Shown here one piece after another: positions 45,826-58,129 of a stretch of DNA of 64,000 bases. How positions within the stretch are numbered: position 1 is the stretch's first letter; the number at the start of each line of letters is the position of its first letter. The position numbers and the translations under genes were made by a program. The stretch is taken from NCBI GenBank assembly GCA_015680685.1, contig MNCI01023457.1, positions 241,775 to 305,774 of the forward strand, read 5' to 3'. The notes beneath the pieces are model-generated. The model was given only the letters and a program-made list of their open reading frames with translations, searched no databases and was not told where the DNA came from. Source of the DNA: Gnetum montanum. Its lineage: Eukaryota; Streptophyta; Gnetopsida; Gnetales; Gnetaceae.

Positions 45826-48800
45826 ATTGCTAATTCACACCTGTAAAGAAAATCACATTAGATGTAATAAGGCTTGAAATAGGATAAGCCAATTCATTCC
45901 CATCAATGTCTACCAATCGAAATGCTCCGTTGCCATAGGCTTTGGTGACCATGAAAGACCCCTCCCAATTGGCTGAAAACATGTCCACATGTTCATGAAC
46001 AACCTTGAGGACCAAGTCTCCTTCCTTAATCTTTTGCTTGTTTAGGCTATGATGATGATGTTACTTCTACCTTTCTTCATATCATTTGATGTGAGCAAGA
46101 ATTTGTATTCGCTACTCCTCCATTGAATCTAGATCGATAGTACATAGCTCCTTGTTCTGCTCATCATTGATGAAGCCAAATAGAGCCACTCTAAGTGATG
46201 GAACCTACAATTCAAGAGGCAAAAGAGCTTTAGATCAATAAACAAAGCTATATGGAGTGACACCAGTTGTAGTTCAAAAGATAGTCCTATAGGCCCAAAG
46301 TGCATGGATAAGCTACTCATGCCACTTGCATTTGCTATTGTTTAGCATCTTGTTGAGAAAGTTTGTGATAAACTTATTGCTATCTTTAACTTATCCATTA
46401 GCTTGGGGATGGTACAATGACAAAAAGAAATGTTTAATGCTTAGTTCTCGACAAAAGGCTTACATTTCTTGACTAGTAAAATGTGGTCCATTATCTGTGA
46501 CTATGGTTAGAGGTATGCCAAAACAAGCTACTATGTTATCTAGTATGAATTTATAGGCTTGTTGGGATGTTGTTTTCCTTAGGGGAATAGCTTCAACCCA
46601 CTTTCTAAAATATTCAGTTACAGTGATAATAAAGGTATGCCTTATGAAAGACTTAGGCATTATAGCTCCAATAATGTTAAGTTCCCACTATTGAAATGAC
46701 CAAGTTATCTAAGTAGTGTGTAACTCAGTAGCTACCACATGTATCAAGTTATTGTGCCATTAACAAGTATCACAAGTTCTTCTATAGGTAGTCACTTTTC
46801 ATATAAGGCCAATAATATCCTAATGGTTTGATCTTTGTAGCCATGGCTCTAGGTCCTATATGTCCTTGACATACACCTTTGTGAACTTTCTCAAGGACTA
46901 TTCGAGCTTTGGTTTTGCCTAAGCATACTAACAGTATGCCCTCATAAGACGTTTAACATAGTGTGTTATCATGTATAATGACATATTGTTTTGATATTTT
47001 ACATACAACATCCTTTCTAGAAGTAGTCAAGTTTTGTGGAGATTCACCATGCATTAGGAAAAATTTGATATCGTCATACCACTCCTTTTAACTGATGGTA
47101 TCGATAGTGGGTACAAAGATGTCTTTAGTGTTCTACGTAATGGGGATAACATAATTCATGGTTAAGAAAGCTAAGTGCTAAACACATATGATGTTACACT
47201 TAGGGCCAAGGTTGCAATGTCATTAGCTAATTAGCTAATGCATTCTTGGTTCCAGGTATATGTTGAATACCAATGTCTGTAAATTATCGTATTAATTTCT
47301 TAACTAGGTCACAGTAAGGTTATAAATGTTTGTCTTTACATGCATAAACCTTAATTACTTAGTTAACCATAAGTTTTGAATCACCTTTTATCATTAAGTA
47401 TTTGATTCATTAATCACAAGCTACCATCATTTCCCAGATTAATCCTTCATACTCTGTCACATTGTTGGTACATGAGAATTGAAAATGGTAAGCGAAAGGT
47501 TGGATTACACTAGAAGGCAATGTTAAGATGGTAGTTACACTAGCCCCATGGGTAATTAGAGCTTTATTAAAGAGCATGATAGCCTCATAGTCCTTGAGTA
47601 CCTTGTTGACAATGTTGACATGCTCATCAGGGAATTCAAGGTCTATGGTTGCATGGTCTTCAATTGGGGAAATTGTGAGTTGTGCAGCTATAACTTGACC
47701 TTTGGTTAAGGCTTGGGAGATGTAATGCATGTAAAACTTAGTTGTTATGTCTTTCCATCATGCTATCTATCTACATTCATAAATATTGGTCATGATGGCT
47801 ATTAATACGTTTTCCTTGCATATGACGTTGACTCCTAAAGAGGTAGTGTCTCTACTATTTTAAGGAGAAGACTAGAGATAGATAATACTTCTCAACCTCA
47901 GTGTATTGAGTCTCATAGGTAATTAATGCATGGCTTAAGTAGTATACTGGAAGCTCTACTTTGTCATTTTATTTTTGATAGAGTAGAGAGGCAATGGATG
48001 TGTCAAAGATTGCAAGGTAGATGTAAAAAGATTTATTCTTTCATGGTAGATATATCATGGGTAGTTGAGCCAACTTATGCTTAATGTGATTAAAGGCTTC
48101 TTGGCATTAGTTAGTCCACTCATAGTGAACACCCTTCTTAAGCAATTTTTGCATAGATTATATCTTATTCATAAGCCTTAAGATGATCCCAAAGCTCCTT
48201 AAGATTAGTAGGTGTTGCCAAGTTGGTTACGACCTTAACCTTATTAGGATCAAAACATATCCCTACTTCATACACTACAATGCCAAGCATCTTTATTGTT
48301 TTAATATCAAAGACACACTTCTTAGGATTGAGCCTAAGTTCGTATTTAAGAAATCTTTTATGCACTAAGTCAAGATCATCTGAATGGTCATTTACCACTT
48401 TGGATTTGACTACTATGTCATCCACGTAATCATTAAGTAACCCTAGCATGTAGTCATTGAATATGTATGTCATGGCTCATTGATAGGTTGCACCTACATT
48501 CTTTAGACCAAACAGCATCATGGTATAACAAAATGTTCCCCAAGAGGTCATGAAGGTCATGCAAAGTTAATGCTCTAGGTTAATCCTAACTTGGTTGTAT
48601 CTTGAGATCCCATCCATGAAGGATAACAAGGCATGTCCAACCATAGTATCAATGAGTTGGTCAATACTAGGCAAAGATAAATCTTCTTTAATAGTTGCCT
48701 TATTTAGGTCTTAGAAATTAATACAAATATGTATACTCCCATTTTTCTTAGGGACTACCACTATGTTGGACACCCAATCCATGTAGTTGACACCTCGAAT

Positions 48801-49340
48801 GAAACCAACTTGGTAAAGTTTCATGATCTGATCACAAACTACCAAGGCTAGCTCTGGTCTAATTTTGCAAATCTTTTACTTAACTGGCTTAATATTAAGG
48901 TCAAGTATAATAGTGTGTTGAACTAGGCATTGATCAAGACCTAGCATATCCTCATATGACTAGGCAAAGATCTTAATGTTGTCTTAGAGGACCTTGATGA
49001 TGTCTTGAGCTTGTTGAGATTCAAGTGAGAAACTTAATTTTAGTGTTTTCTCCTCACCATTGTACGTTGTGACTACAACCTTAGCTAGAAAGTCTTTTGT
49101 GATGTTGCCAGCCTTAAGGTCAACGGTTTTAACTAGGTGTTTGGGCCATTCAAGAGGCTTTCCTATAGAGGTTATGTGGTCAACCAGGATTTCAAGCTCA
49201 AGATCTAAGTAATTGCGGTCAATGAATCATTTTAGATCACCATGAGGTTCACTTAGGTTGAGAGGTAAACTAAGCTATGTCTAGGTGTCCATACTCCAAT
49301 CCTACATATCAACCATAAGTTCATTAAGTGGCACCTATGT
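45826..49340 (-). pseudogene. Tat-like Ty3 pol, decayed
   Basis: On the minus strand, from right to left: protease-RT linker (about 49300-48900), then reverse transcriptase with an intact YVDDIVVKSK active site (48165-48473). RNase H parts follow (48150-47750), then a second RNase H-like segment with CTNNVTEYEGLI (about 47480) and GDSKLMVN (about 47380), the kind of extra RNase H that marks Tat-lineage elements. The integrase zinc region is at about 46900-46700. The core at 46660-46460 has TVTEYFRKWVEAI (Asp expected before the aromatic residue) and VTDNGPHFTS. The C-terminal domain is at 46015-45830 (WEGSFMVTKAYGNGAFRLVD). Several stops. Flanking LTRs are not resolved. Confidence 0.8.
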
Positions 49341-49810
49341 AATAAACATGAGTAAATAATGTTAGAGCAATGTAAAATACTCTAATAATTCATAGATGAG
49401 TCAAAGCACATTACATTAGTGGTTAAATGAGATTCAAGCATGGTCAACAAAGGCTATAAGATGGTAAGTTAATGTAAACAAGGTGAAATAAGGGCCAAAT
49501 GATGGTCAAATGAAGGCCAAATGATGGTCAGACCCCCATAAAATGATATCAAACAAGGTTAAATATGGTCATATTAATGTCAAATGACATTAATCGATGT
49601 CAAATTACGTCAACCAAGGTTTGAACAATGCTAAATGATGAAGAAATATGGTTTAACAAGGCCAAATGATGTAAAGATGATGGAAATGAAGTCAAATGAC
49701 ACCAAGTGATATGGAAATGATAAACAATAATGTGAAACAAGGTCAAGTCAAGAAAAAACATAGTGGAACAAGACCAAACCAAGCAAGGTAGGTAACATAT
49801 GGTAAAACAT
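49341..49810. repeat. Low-complexity GTCAAATGATG-rich tract
   Basis: Many irregular repeats of the GGTCAAATGATGG type between about 49430 and 49800, with variable spacing. No coding sense. Confidence 0.6.
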
Positions 49811-51350
49811 TATCAATCTTGGTCAATCAGGGTTACATTTTGCTAGTTTTAGGCCTTAGTAGTCCACAGTGGAAGGCTCTAGTTTGGGAACTTGAGAAGG
49901 TCATTTTGAGCCTATTTGGAAGCAAAAATGAGGTGTTTTGCAATAAATATGTTGGCCAACATATTTATTATAGGCCCCAACATATCTTTTGATGAAATTT
50001 GATTTTTGGGGTTCATCTAGGCCAATTTCTATGTTCTGATACCTTGAAATGTTAATGCAATGATCTAGGAGGAAGGATAACTTGTATTTTATGTTGATTT
50101 GACCCTCTGGAGTCCTTGCATGTTGCCGAGAGTTGAAAATTATGTTGGCCAGTGTATTTAATATTGATGCAAGCATATTTTCATAGTAAAAAATGTTCCA
50201 TGAGGCTTTATATTTGAAATTTTAGCTTCAATACTATCCTAGGGTAGTGCAAAGGTCTTAGGGTTCTAAAATAGCCATTTTGAAGTCAAAATAGATCAAT
50301 GAAAGTGTAGTTTGGAACCTCCAGCTGAAAAATACGATGGCCAACATAGTTTTCACTAGCCCCTGAATATAAATGATGAAATTTAAGTTTTCATGCCCAA
50401 ACTAGAATTAGGTTGTAGTTGGCTTCAAGATTCAGGATTCCAAGTTTCTCTAGTCAAATTTCAAATAATTAGGAGTGTCATAAAGTTATTAAACTTGCCA
50501 CCAAAGTCAAAAATACACTAGCCAACATATTCAGTACTCATGCTAGTGTATCTTTTGTGGAATTCTAGCTTATGGGCAATTTGGGCAATTAATCCATTTG
50601 GTTTTTGGCTTTCATGGTCATTGGTGCCTACGATTAGGGTTTAGGCTTAAGACTAGCAATCTGGGAGGTCATTGGATACTTCATTTGGTCATTTCTACCC
50701 AAAAATATGCTAGACACTATATTTAGTGCCGATGACAATGTATCTTTGGAAGATTTTACTGATTTTAACCACTTCTTAGCTTAGTTTTTGAGGTTCCATG
50801 GTTATCATCGGCTCCATATAGGTCTTGTGACTAGAGTAAGTTATTTTGAGGCTAATTGGATTGGTTGATGGGCTATTCTTGATTCTTCTTGAGATTTAAG
50901 CACTATCTAGCATATTTAATGTTCATCTGAGCATATCTTTTAGGGTTTGATTGGTTTTGACCTATTTTTTATTTGTATTTTGGTGTTTCAGGATCACTAG
51001 AGGCTTTAGGTAGGTGTTAGAGCTAGGGTTAGCACTTTTGAAGGCTATTGGAGGTCTTATGAGTGCATTTTAGGCTCTATCCACTTAAAAATATGTTGGC
51101 CAACATATTTAATGATCATTCCAGGATACTTTTGGAGAATATGTGGATTTTGACACCTTTTTGGTAGAGTTTTCAAGGTTTTGGGGTTACTAGAGGCTCT
51201 AGTTAGGGTTTGTGGTTTGGCTTTGCAATCTAAAGGTCACATGAAGGTCTCGTTCATGTTTTCCATTACCATCCCTTATATAAATATGTTGGTTAGTGTA
51301 TCTTTGCCTATAGTTAGCATCTAATGTTTAGAATGCTTTGTTTTGGGTGT
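49811..51350. repeat. Ladder of about eight diverged 190-bp repeats with a palindromic core
   Basis: A core like TATGTTGGCCAACATATTTA recurs near 49945, 50150, 50325, 50507, 50707, 50905, 51090 and 51283, at intervals of about 175-210 bases. Each core is followed by a GCATATCTTTTG-like block, then a GATTTTGAC-like block, then an AGGTTTTGGGGTTACTAGAGG-like block and an AGGGTTAG-like block. The unit at 49942-49969 is a perfect 28-base palindrome centred on TTGGCCAA. No coding frame. Confidence 0.75.
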
Positions 51351-52740
51351 TTAAGGCCATTTTTAGCGATTGGAATCCTCCAAAGGTAATGTCCAGGGTT
51401 TTAGCTTGGGATGGGGCTTTGCTAACCACAATGGGTCAAGGATGGGTAGCTAGGACATGTATCTTGGTCATGATTGAAGCCTGCAACCCATTCCAATGTT
51501 TTGATGCTTCCTTGGGCATCAATCTTAGTGTATTTTTTTGTTTAAGACTCTAAATCTCATTATATTGGGATTTTTTTGGTTTAATTGGGAGGTGCCTTGT
51601 AGGGCCCACCTAAGGTTAAAAGACTTTTTCAGAGAAAAAACCAAGGAAACCCAACATATTTATGACTTTCCCTTTGTGAACATTGAGTTCACTAAGTGTT
51701 GGATAGGCACTATGGTTGCAAAGGTTGCTATACTAACACATAAGTATATGGAGGGTTTTCACATTGAAACTTTAGGTATACTATTTTTCCTAGCTTGTTT
51801 TTTAACAAGTAGCACTTAGAAGCAAGACTTTGCCAACATTTTTGGCTCTAGTTTCGTCCACAACTAGTGTATTTTTGGCCATTCCCCATCACCAAGGCAA
51901 GCTGAGAATTCTACTTTAATTTTGCAAGATGTTGAAGAGGAGAGGAGGAACCAACAAGAACCCTACACTGGAGGAGCATCTTCCATCTATTAAAACCCTT
52001 CATTGGTGAAGGCTCTTCTAGCATGACTGCCAAGTAACCTTCTCTCACTATTTTTTACCAATATTTGCCAAAGTATGAAGGCGTTTTATATTGCCTAGGT
52101 CTGCATGTTAGAAAAAATTTGGTTTTATGTGGATTGAATGTTGCATTCAAGATGTGTTGATGTATTCAAATTGTGATTTTGGCCTTAAGGCCTTTTTATG
52201 CAAAATTATGAATTTTTGTTTGGCCCTATTTTGTGCATTTTTTACTAAAAAGTGACCAAATTTTGTGATTTTTTATAAAGATACGGTATAAAACCTTTAT
52301 CTTTTGAGGCCATAGAATTATTCTACAATGTTTAACAGTCGTAACAGAGGTTGAATCACTATTTTTGGAGCTACACTTAATTTTTTATGGTTTTTTCCAT
52401 AGATCTATGCATAGTGATTTTTTCAATTTTTACGTGTTTTTTCCCTCCAAAGACTAATAGCATTGGCACACTTTATTTATTTTTTCTATCAACTTCCTAT
52501 CCACTTGGGGATTGCTAGGAGAGTGTAGATGAGTTCTACAAAATTTTTGGAATTTAAAAAAAAATCATAATTTTTCCACAGGTCTCACTGTAGTTGTTTC
52601 AATGCAAACTTGGTTTTCTTAGAAAATATTCAAAATGATTACATGGCATAAAGTGAATTTTTCCATGTCTATTATTACAACGTTGCTAGCCAAGCATTAG
52701 TCCCAAATGGGACCTAAAAGGGGCCTGTGACATGCACATA
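51351..52740. other. Unassigned repeat-like region, possible LTR
   Basis: AT-rich with short open frames lacking recognisable domains. On the minus strand the right end (52731 leftwards) reads TGTCACAGGCCCCTTTTAGG, a plausible LTR start, so 49.3-52.7 kb may hold a long LTR of the Tat-like element, including the 190-bp ladder. No matching second LTR was found. Confidence 0.3.
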
Positions 52741-52749
52741 ATCCAAAAG

Positions 52750-52935
52750 TGTGATATAAGAGGTAATTTGAAACAACAATTTCCTATCAGGATGATCTCC
52801 TCTATTTACATTCCCCATGAAAGAACAATAATTTAATTCAAAACCATCCTCTATTTTTGAAGCATTAGGATTACTTCTCTAAAGAGCTTGGCTTGATGTC
52901 TCCCTTACCTCCATGGTGGTAAGAAATGTAAGGTA
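52750..52935 (-). pseudogene. Chromovirus gag/protease scrap
   Basis: The sequence around TTAGGATTACTTCTCTAAAG and GCTTGGCTTGATGTCTCC parallels 55740-55890, the gag-protease junction of the minus-strand chromovirus. It is a second, very short copy. Confidence 0.65.
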
Positions 52936-52989
52936 AACTTTGGAGAAGAGACTAACATAAAATAATTCTATTTATATAAGTAGTGCATA

Positions 52990-54044
52990 AGTATTTCAAT
53001 TATCAAAAGTACTCATGGATTAGATTTAATTCAATATTAAATCATCTTCCAACACTAAATCCAGATATTATGAAAAGACAATTAATTTATTAAAAAACAA
53101 GAAAACTAGCTTTCTTCAATTATTCAAAAAGAAGATTACAACAAGGTCCCACAAGCCACAAAACATCCAAATAATCTTACATAATCAAATGATGTTATAG
53201 AGCATGAGGATTTACAACCATAAAATGGTTGTTCTTAACATAAGAAAGAACCAATAGAGAGTCCTTCCCATAACCCAGGGTTGAAATCTCCACTCACAAG
53301 ACATAAGAAACATCAAGCCAATACCCACTCAATTGACCAAGAGCTACAACATGCTCATGCATTCTTCACATGTGCTCTTTTGACATCTCATGACATTTCA
53401 ATCACAACTCTCTATGACATCTCATGACCTCTCATGGTGTAACAAGCATGAGACACAATTCATAGTTATTAACCAAGTAAGCCAAACATCCTAGGTAACC
53501 TTCCTCAAGCTCAACTTAAAGTTTCCACATTGTTTCCATCTTTTCTCATCTTCTTTTAGTTGTTTCTAAACGTGGAACAACAATTTGAAAGTTTCCTTAC
53601 CTGTTCAACTCATTTCTAACCTCTCCAATATATCTTGCTGCAAAACTGGCAATTATGGGAAGACGTCTCATTCCTAATTAAGATGTCTCCTACTATAGTT
53701 AAGATGTCTTAACCAACTTAGAGACATCTCAACCAAATCTAAGATGTCTCATCATTCTATGAGACATCTCATAGAAATTTAAGACATCTCATGCACTTTT
53801 GAGATATCTCATTTGAGACATTTGTCAAAAATCCCAAGACATCTCTTGCAAGCTCTTAACTTGGCCCAAACATCTCTTATCTTCCAAGGTGTTTCTCCAG
53901 AAAGTCAAGATCTCAAGGAAGGTGAGTCCATGACCTTTAAGATGTCTCCATGAAGCCCCAAACTTGCAAAAAAAAAAAAAAGCAAACAAACAAACAAACA
54001 CACATAGAGAAGAGAACAAGGGGATCGAAAGAGATGTGGATACA
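52990..54044 (-). mobile_element. Chromovirus 3' LTR
   Basis: On the minus strand the LTR starts TGTATCCACATCTC (54044 leftwards), following an AGGGG-containing stretch at 54060. It matches 58345-63081 and, inverted, 9095-9990. U3 contains about eleven GAGACATCTC/AAGATGTCTC units (53660-53880), including the exact palindrome GAGATATCTC (about 53802). An A-run with (AAAC)n lies at 53970-54000. The 3' end is approximate. Confidence 0.75.
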
Positions 54045-56558
54045 CTAGCTCTCCAACCCCTCAAAAAGTGAACTCATGTAAACAAGATAGCAAGGATTGA
54101 AGTGATCCCTCACTCATGAAGTTTGATCTCATGGACCCATAAAACATAATCCATGGACTGATCCTCCCAATGAATCAAGTACTCATGCTTCTTCACTCCT
54201 TGAGTGATAGAAGCTTCCCTTCACTTGAGTATGATTGCCTTCCTCTCCATCGAAGACTTGGATTGATGCTACCCTGTATGATCCCCTTCAACTCATTAAT
54301 GCTACCCTGTATGGTCTCCTCATCTACTAGTCAATGATAGTGTACAATATCTAAAACATTAAACACAAAAGATATATTGACATTATTTGGTAAATCAATC
54401 TTAAAAGCATTATCATTACACTTGGCCTTAATTTTGATTGCCAATCTTTGATTGCTTTCACCTTGATAGCTTTCATCCAAATTTAGTTTCTAAAAATCAC
54501 TTGTCCCAAATATCTAATTTTCCTTTTGAAGAAATGAATTTTCTTCACATTGATCATCAATTATGCCTCTTTCAATTTAAGACACATCATTCGTAAGTGA
54601 TTCAGGTGCTCTTCCTCATTAGAGCTATATACCAAAATATCCTCAAGAAAAGATGATATATCACTTACTAATTAAGTTCTTAAATACATCATGCATCAAC
54701 CTCATGAATGTAGCAAGTGCAATCATGAGCCCAAATGGCATCACCAGTCACTCAAATAATTCATTCAATATCTTAAAAGTTGTTTGCCATTCATCATGGG
54801 GCCTAATTCTAATTTGATGGTAACCACTCTTCAAATCAATTTTGGTAAAAATTTCAACATTAGTAAGGATATCAAGGATATGATAAATCCTTGGAATACG
54901 AAACCTATACCTCATTGTTATCCTATTCACCACCCTAGAATTAATGCATATCCTTCATTCATTGCTATTATTCTTTGGCATTAGCATCGTCAAAACTGCA
55001 CAAGGTGAAATGGATTTCCTCATGAAGCCATTTGCAAGTAACTCCTCTACTTTCCTTTGCAATTCAACACATTGATTTGATGCCATTTGGTAGGCTCTCT
55101 CATTTGAAATGGTACCATTAGAAATGAAATTAATCTAATGTTATACATTTCTTATTGATGGTAGTCCATCCAATTCCTCCTTGAATACCTTGGGAAATTT
55201 CTCCTTTAAGCCTAGCACACTTGTAGAAAGTTCAATCTACACATCAGAATCGTTAAAAGTAACTATTGATACAACAACAAATCCAAAACATGTTTTATCA
55301 TGTTCCTTAATGTATCTCCTCTCTCCTAGAAGGAATAAGGAAGCATTAAGCCTTGTTGTCTCACTTGTTTAGTTGTTATGGAAATCAACTCATGAATCCC
55401 ATCAGATTTAGCTACTCTCCATATATTTCTTGCTCCATCAAATTAAGCACAGTGTCAAAATCCCAAGGTCTATCAAGAATTACATCAGCACCATATATTG
55501 GAAGCACATCAAACTTTACAACATCATGAAAATTCCCAATTTTAAATTTCAAAGTATATTATTCCCTTACCTATTGAGAGGAATCTATAGACAACCAATA
55601 CATCTTATAGGATATAGGATGAGGTTTAGTTACCAAATCCAATCTAGTAATTATGCTTGAAAAAATAACATTTTTTTGGCTCCCCTATTAATCAAAACAT
55701 GAATTCATTCCCCACTAAGTAAACATCTAGCCTTAATCCAAAATAACAATTTTCTATTCGGATAGTCTCCTCTATTCACATTTCCCATAAATGCACAAGA
55801 ATTTTTTTCAAGAACTTTTTCAATCATGGGAGCATTAGGATTACCTCTCTAAATAGCTTGGCTTGATGTCTCCTTCACCTCCATGGTTTGCACATCTTTG
55901 CCCTTAGTTACCTTGTGAAGTGGACATTTCCATTACTTGTGTTCCCATTCTTCACACTTGAAGCATTGAATCTTTAATGAGTTACTACCATGATGCTTGC
56001 CTTCTTTGCCTTGGTCCTTCTTAGCTTTACTCTTCTCATCACCCTTCTTTGTCTTCTGATCATGGCTATCATCTTTGTCTTCAAATTTGGACTTAGATCC
56101 CTTATTCTTCCTATTCGATGTTTATTCTTCCTATTCGATGTTTGTTTACTTTTGTCTCTGAATCCACTTAGTTTCTTTCCTACCTCAAGTATTAAATCAT
56201 AAGGCTCATTAAGATTTTATAGCTCATAAAAAGACAACTCCTGACGATAAGCCATTTTAAGACCTCCTAAAAGATTGAAGCCTGTTCATACTTCTCCTAA
56301 TTCACTTTAGCTTGATGGAATAGATTTTAAAATTTAATGTAGAACGTTTTGACATTCTTGTCATCTTACTTTACGAATTTCAACTTTATGATAGTTTCTT
56401 ACCTTTGAAAACAGTATTCAAATTTTCTTCTCAACCTATATTTCATCATATTCCAATCCCTAATGGATTGACCATTTTATTTTTAACAACCTTGGAACTC
56501 TTTTTTCCATCAAGTAGAAGTCATACCTTCTAATCTAGATTCAACAATAAGTCTAAAT

Positions 56559-56566
56559 ATGAATGT
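56559..56566. repeat. 8-bp target duplication ATGAATGT, left copy
   Basis: Repeated exactly at 58130-58137, on the far side of the GC-rich insertion and next to its A-tail. Confidence 0.7.
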
Positions 56567-58129
56567 ACTACAGAGGCTGGTCGGGGACCCTGACCTTCCT
56601 GACAACTCTTTCTTTACTAACTGGCGCGGCGATCAGACCTTCTTTCGAGGCTGAGAAATTCACTTGACAGAGGCCGCCCTGGCCAACTACCTGGGGGTCC
56701 CGACCGCTGGGGAGGTCATCCTACCAACCTCCCGCGGCCTCCATAACTCTGCGACCTTTTTCGAGGGGTTTTCCCTGAGAATGCAGAGCCGTCAGGTCCC
56801 TCGGACGTCCCTTCCATGCCTCTGGGCTCATGCGGCCTTCTTGGTCGAACGCTTCTTTATGCAGTTGGGGAATGTGTCCAAAATCCAGGGGCTGCATTTC
56901 ACTTTCCTGAGGTGCTTGAAGGAGGGCACCCAGGTTAACCTGCCGCGTTTCTTCCTCGAGGCCCTCCACCTTTAGCGGTGCAGTCGCCGCTCAGGGCTTA
57001 TTTTGGCCCTGTGGAGGGGGGCGGGGGGAGCCGGGCCCATCCTCTGCCCCCACTGGGGGCCGTCTCGCTGATCCCCCCTGCTTCCCCCTCTTCCTCCACC
57101 CCTCCCACTCAACGACGGCGGGCCGCTCTCCACCTTTCCTGGGGACGCCACTCCCACCGCAACCCTACCCCCTCACCCGACCCCCCCAGCGCCCCCACGA
57201 ACTGGGAGGCACAGCTTCAACAGGCGGTCACTGCGGCTCGGGAGGTCGAGTGACAGACTTCGGAGAGTCAGTGGATCGAGACCCTGACCAAGTGGCGCGT
57301 CGACCACGATGCCCAGCTTCAGGAACAAGCACAATAGCTGAACAGGCAGCATACGCTCGTAATGGAGACCTTGCGAGCCCAGCTCACGGATGAGCTCCGG
57401 GACCGAATCAAGGAGGAGCTGCGTCAGGAGGAGGCGGCCCGACAGGCCCAGGAGGCGGTGGCCCGAGAAGAGCAGGAACACTTGCAGGAGGAGGAGGAGC
57501 AATGGCAATGGCAAATCGACCGGGTGCATCAACATAGCACCCGCCAGTGGCTCAGGGGGGGGCACTACCCGTATAGCATCCTTGGCATTAGCTGTGAGAG
57601 CTCCTGGGGGGGGCTCATACGACACATCCGGCGCACGTCCGCTAGATTCCACCCAGATGCGGGGGATTCCTCGGTGGACTGGAGTAGGTGCGAGGCTCTT
57701 CTGCAGGGGTTTCAATAGGTTGCTAACTTCATGGACACAGAGGAGCATCGTGCCACCTTGGACCTGCTTCATGAGTTGGAGCTGCCTCGATGTGCCTTTC
57801 GCCAGCTGCCGACTCGCCCCTNNNNNNNNNNNNNNNNNNNNNNNNNNNNNNNNNNNNNNNNNNNNNNNNNNNNNNNNNNNNNNNNNNNNNNNNNNNNNNN
57901 NNNNNNNNNNNNNNNNNNNNNNNNNNNNNNNNNNNNNNNNNNNNNNNNNNNNNNNNNNNNNNNNNNNNNNNNNNNNNNNNNNNNNNNNNNNNNNNNNNNN
58001 NNNNNNNNNNNNNNNNNNNNNNNNNNNNNNNNNNNNNNNNNNNNNCCCTCCCCTTCGGGGTGGGCCACCCCTGGTCTCACCCCCGCTTGTACTTGTATAC
58101 TCGTGTACCATTCTTTCTCTCAAAAAAAA
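56567..58129 (+). mobile_element. GC-rich retroposed insertion encoding a plant-transposon-like protein fragment
   Basis: This segment is strikingly GC-rich in an AT-rich setting. It ends TTCTCTC plus a nine-base A-run and is flanked by ATGAATGT, features of a LINE-mobilised retrocopy. Its main frame (56578-56972, with a stop at 56652) reads WRGDQTFFRG, then LANYLGVP, LWAHAAFLVERFFMQLGN, IQGLHFTFLRCLKEGTQVNL and PRFFLEALHL. That order recalls the conserved domain often labelled putative plant transposon protein. A Pro-rich part follows, then a Glu/Gln/Arg coiled-coil-like frame (57362-57718). Stops and frame changes show it is dead. A 224-base gap hides part of it. The family assignment is from general resemblance only. 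Confidence 0.6.
57822..58045. other. Assembly gap (224 N)
   Basis: Run of N inside the GC-rich insertion. Open frames spanning it are artefacts. Confidence 1.

Noticed and set aside
49430-49800. GTCAAATGATG tract as a CRISPR-like or satellite array
   Set aside because: Spacing is irregular and units are very short; it is low-complexity plant sequence.
43571-52731. Treating 43571-52731 as one intact Tat-like element with long LTRs
   Set aside because: The ends look like TG...CA and INT sequence stops at 43570, but I could not match the two flanking regions to each other, and the outer neighbours are different elements.
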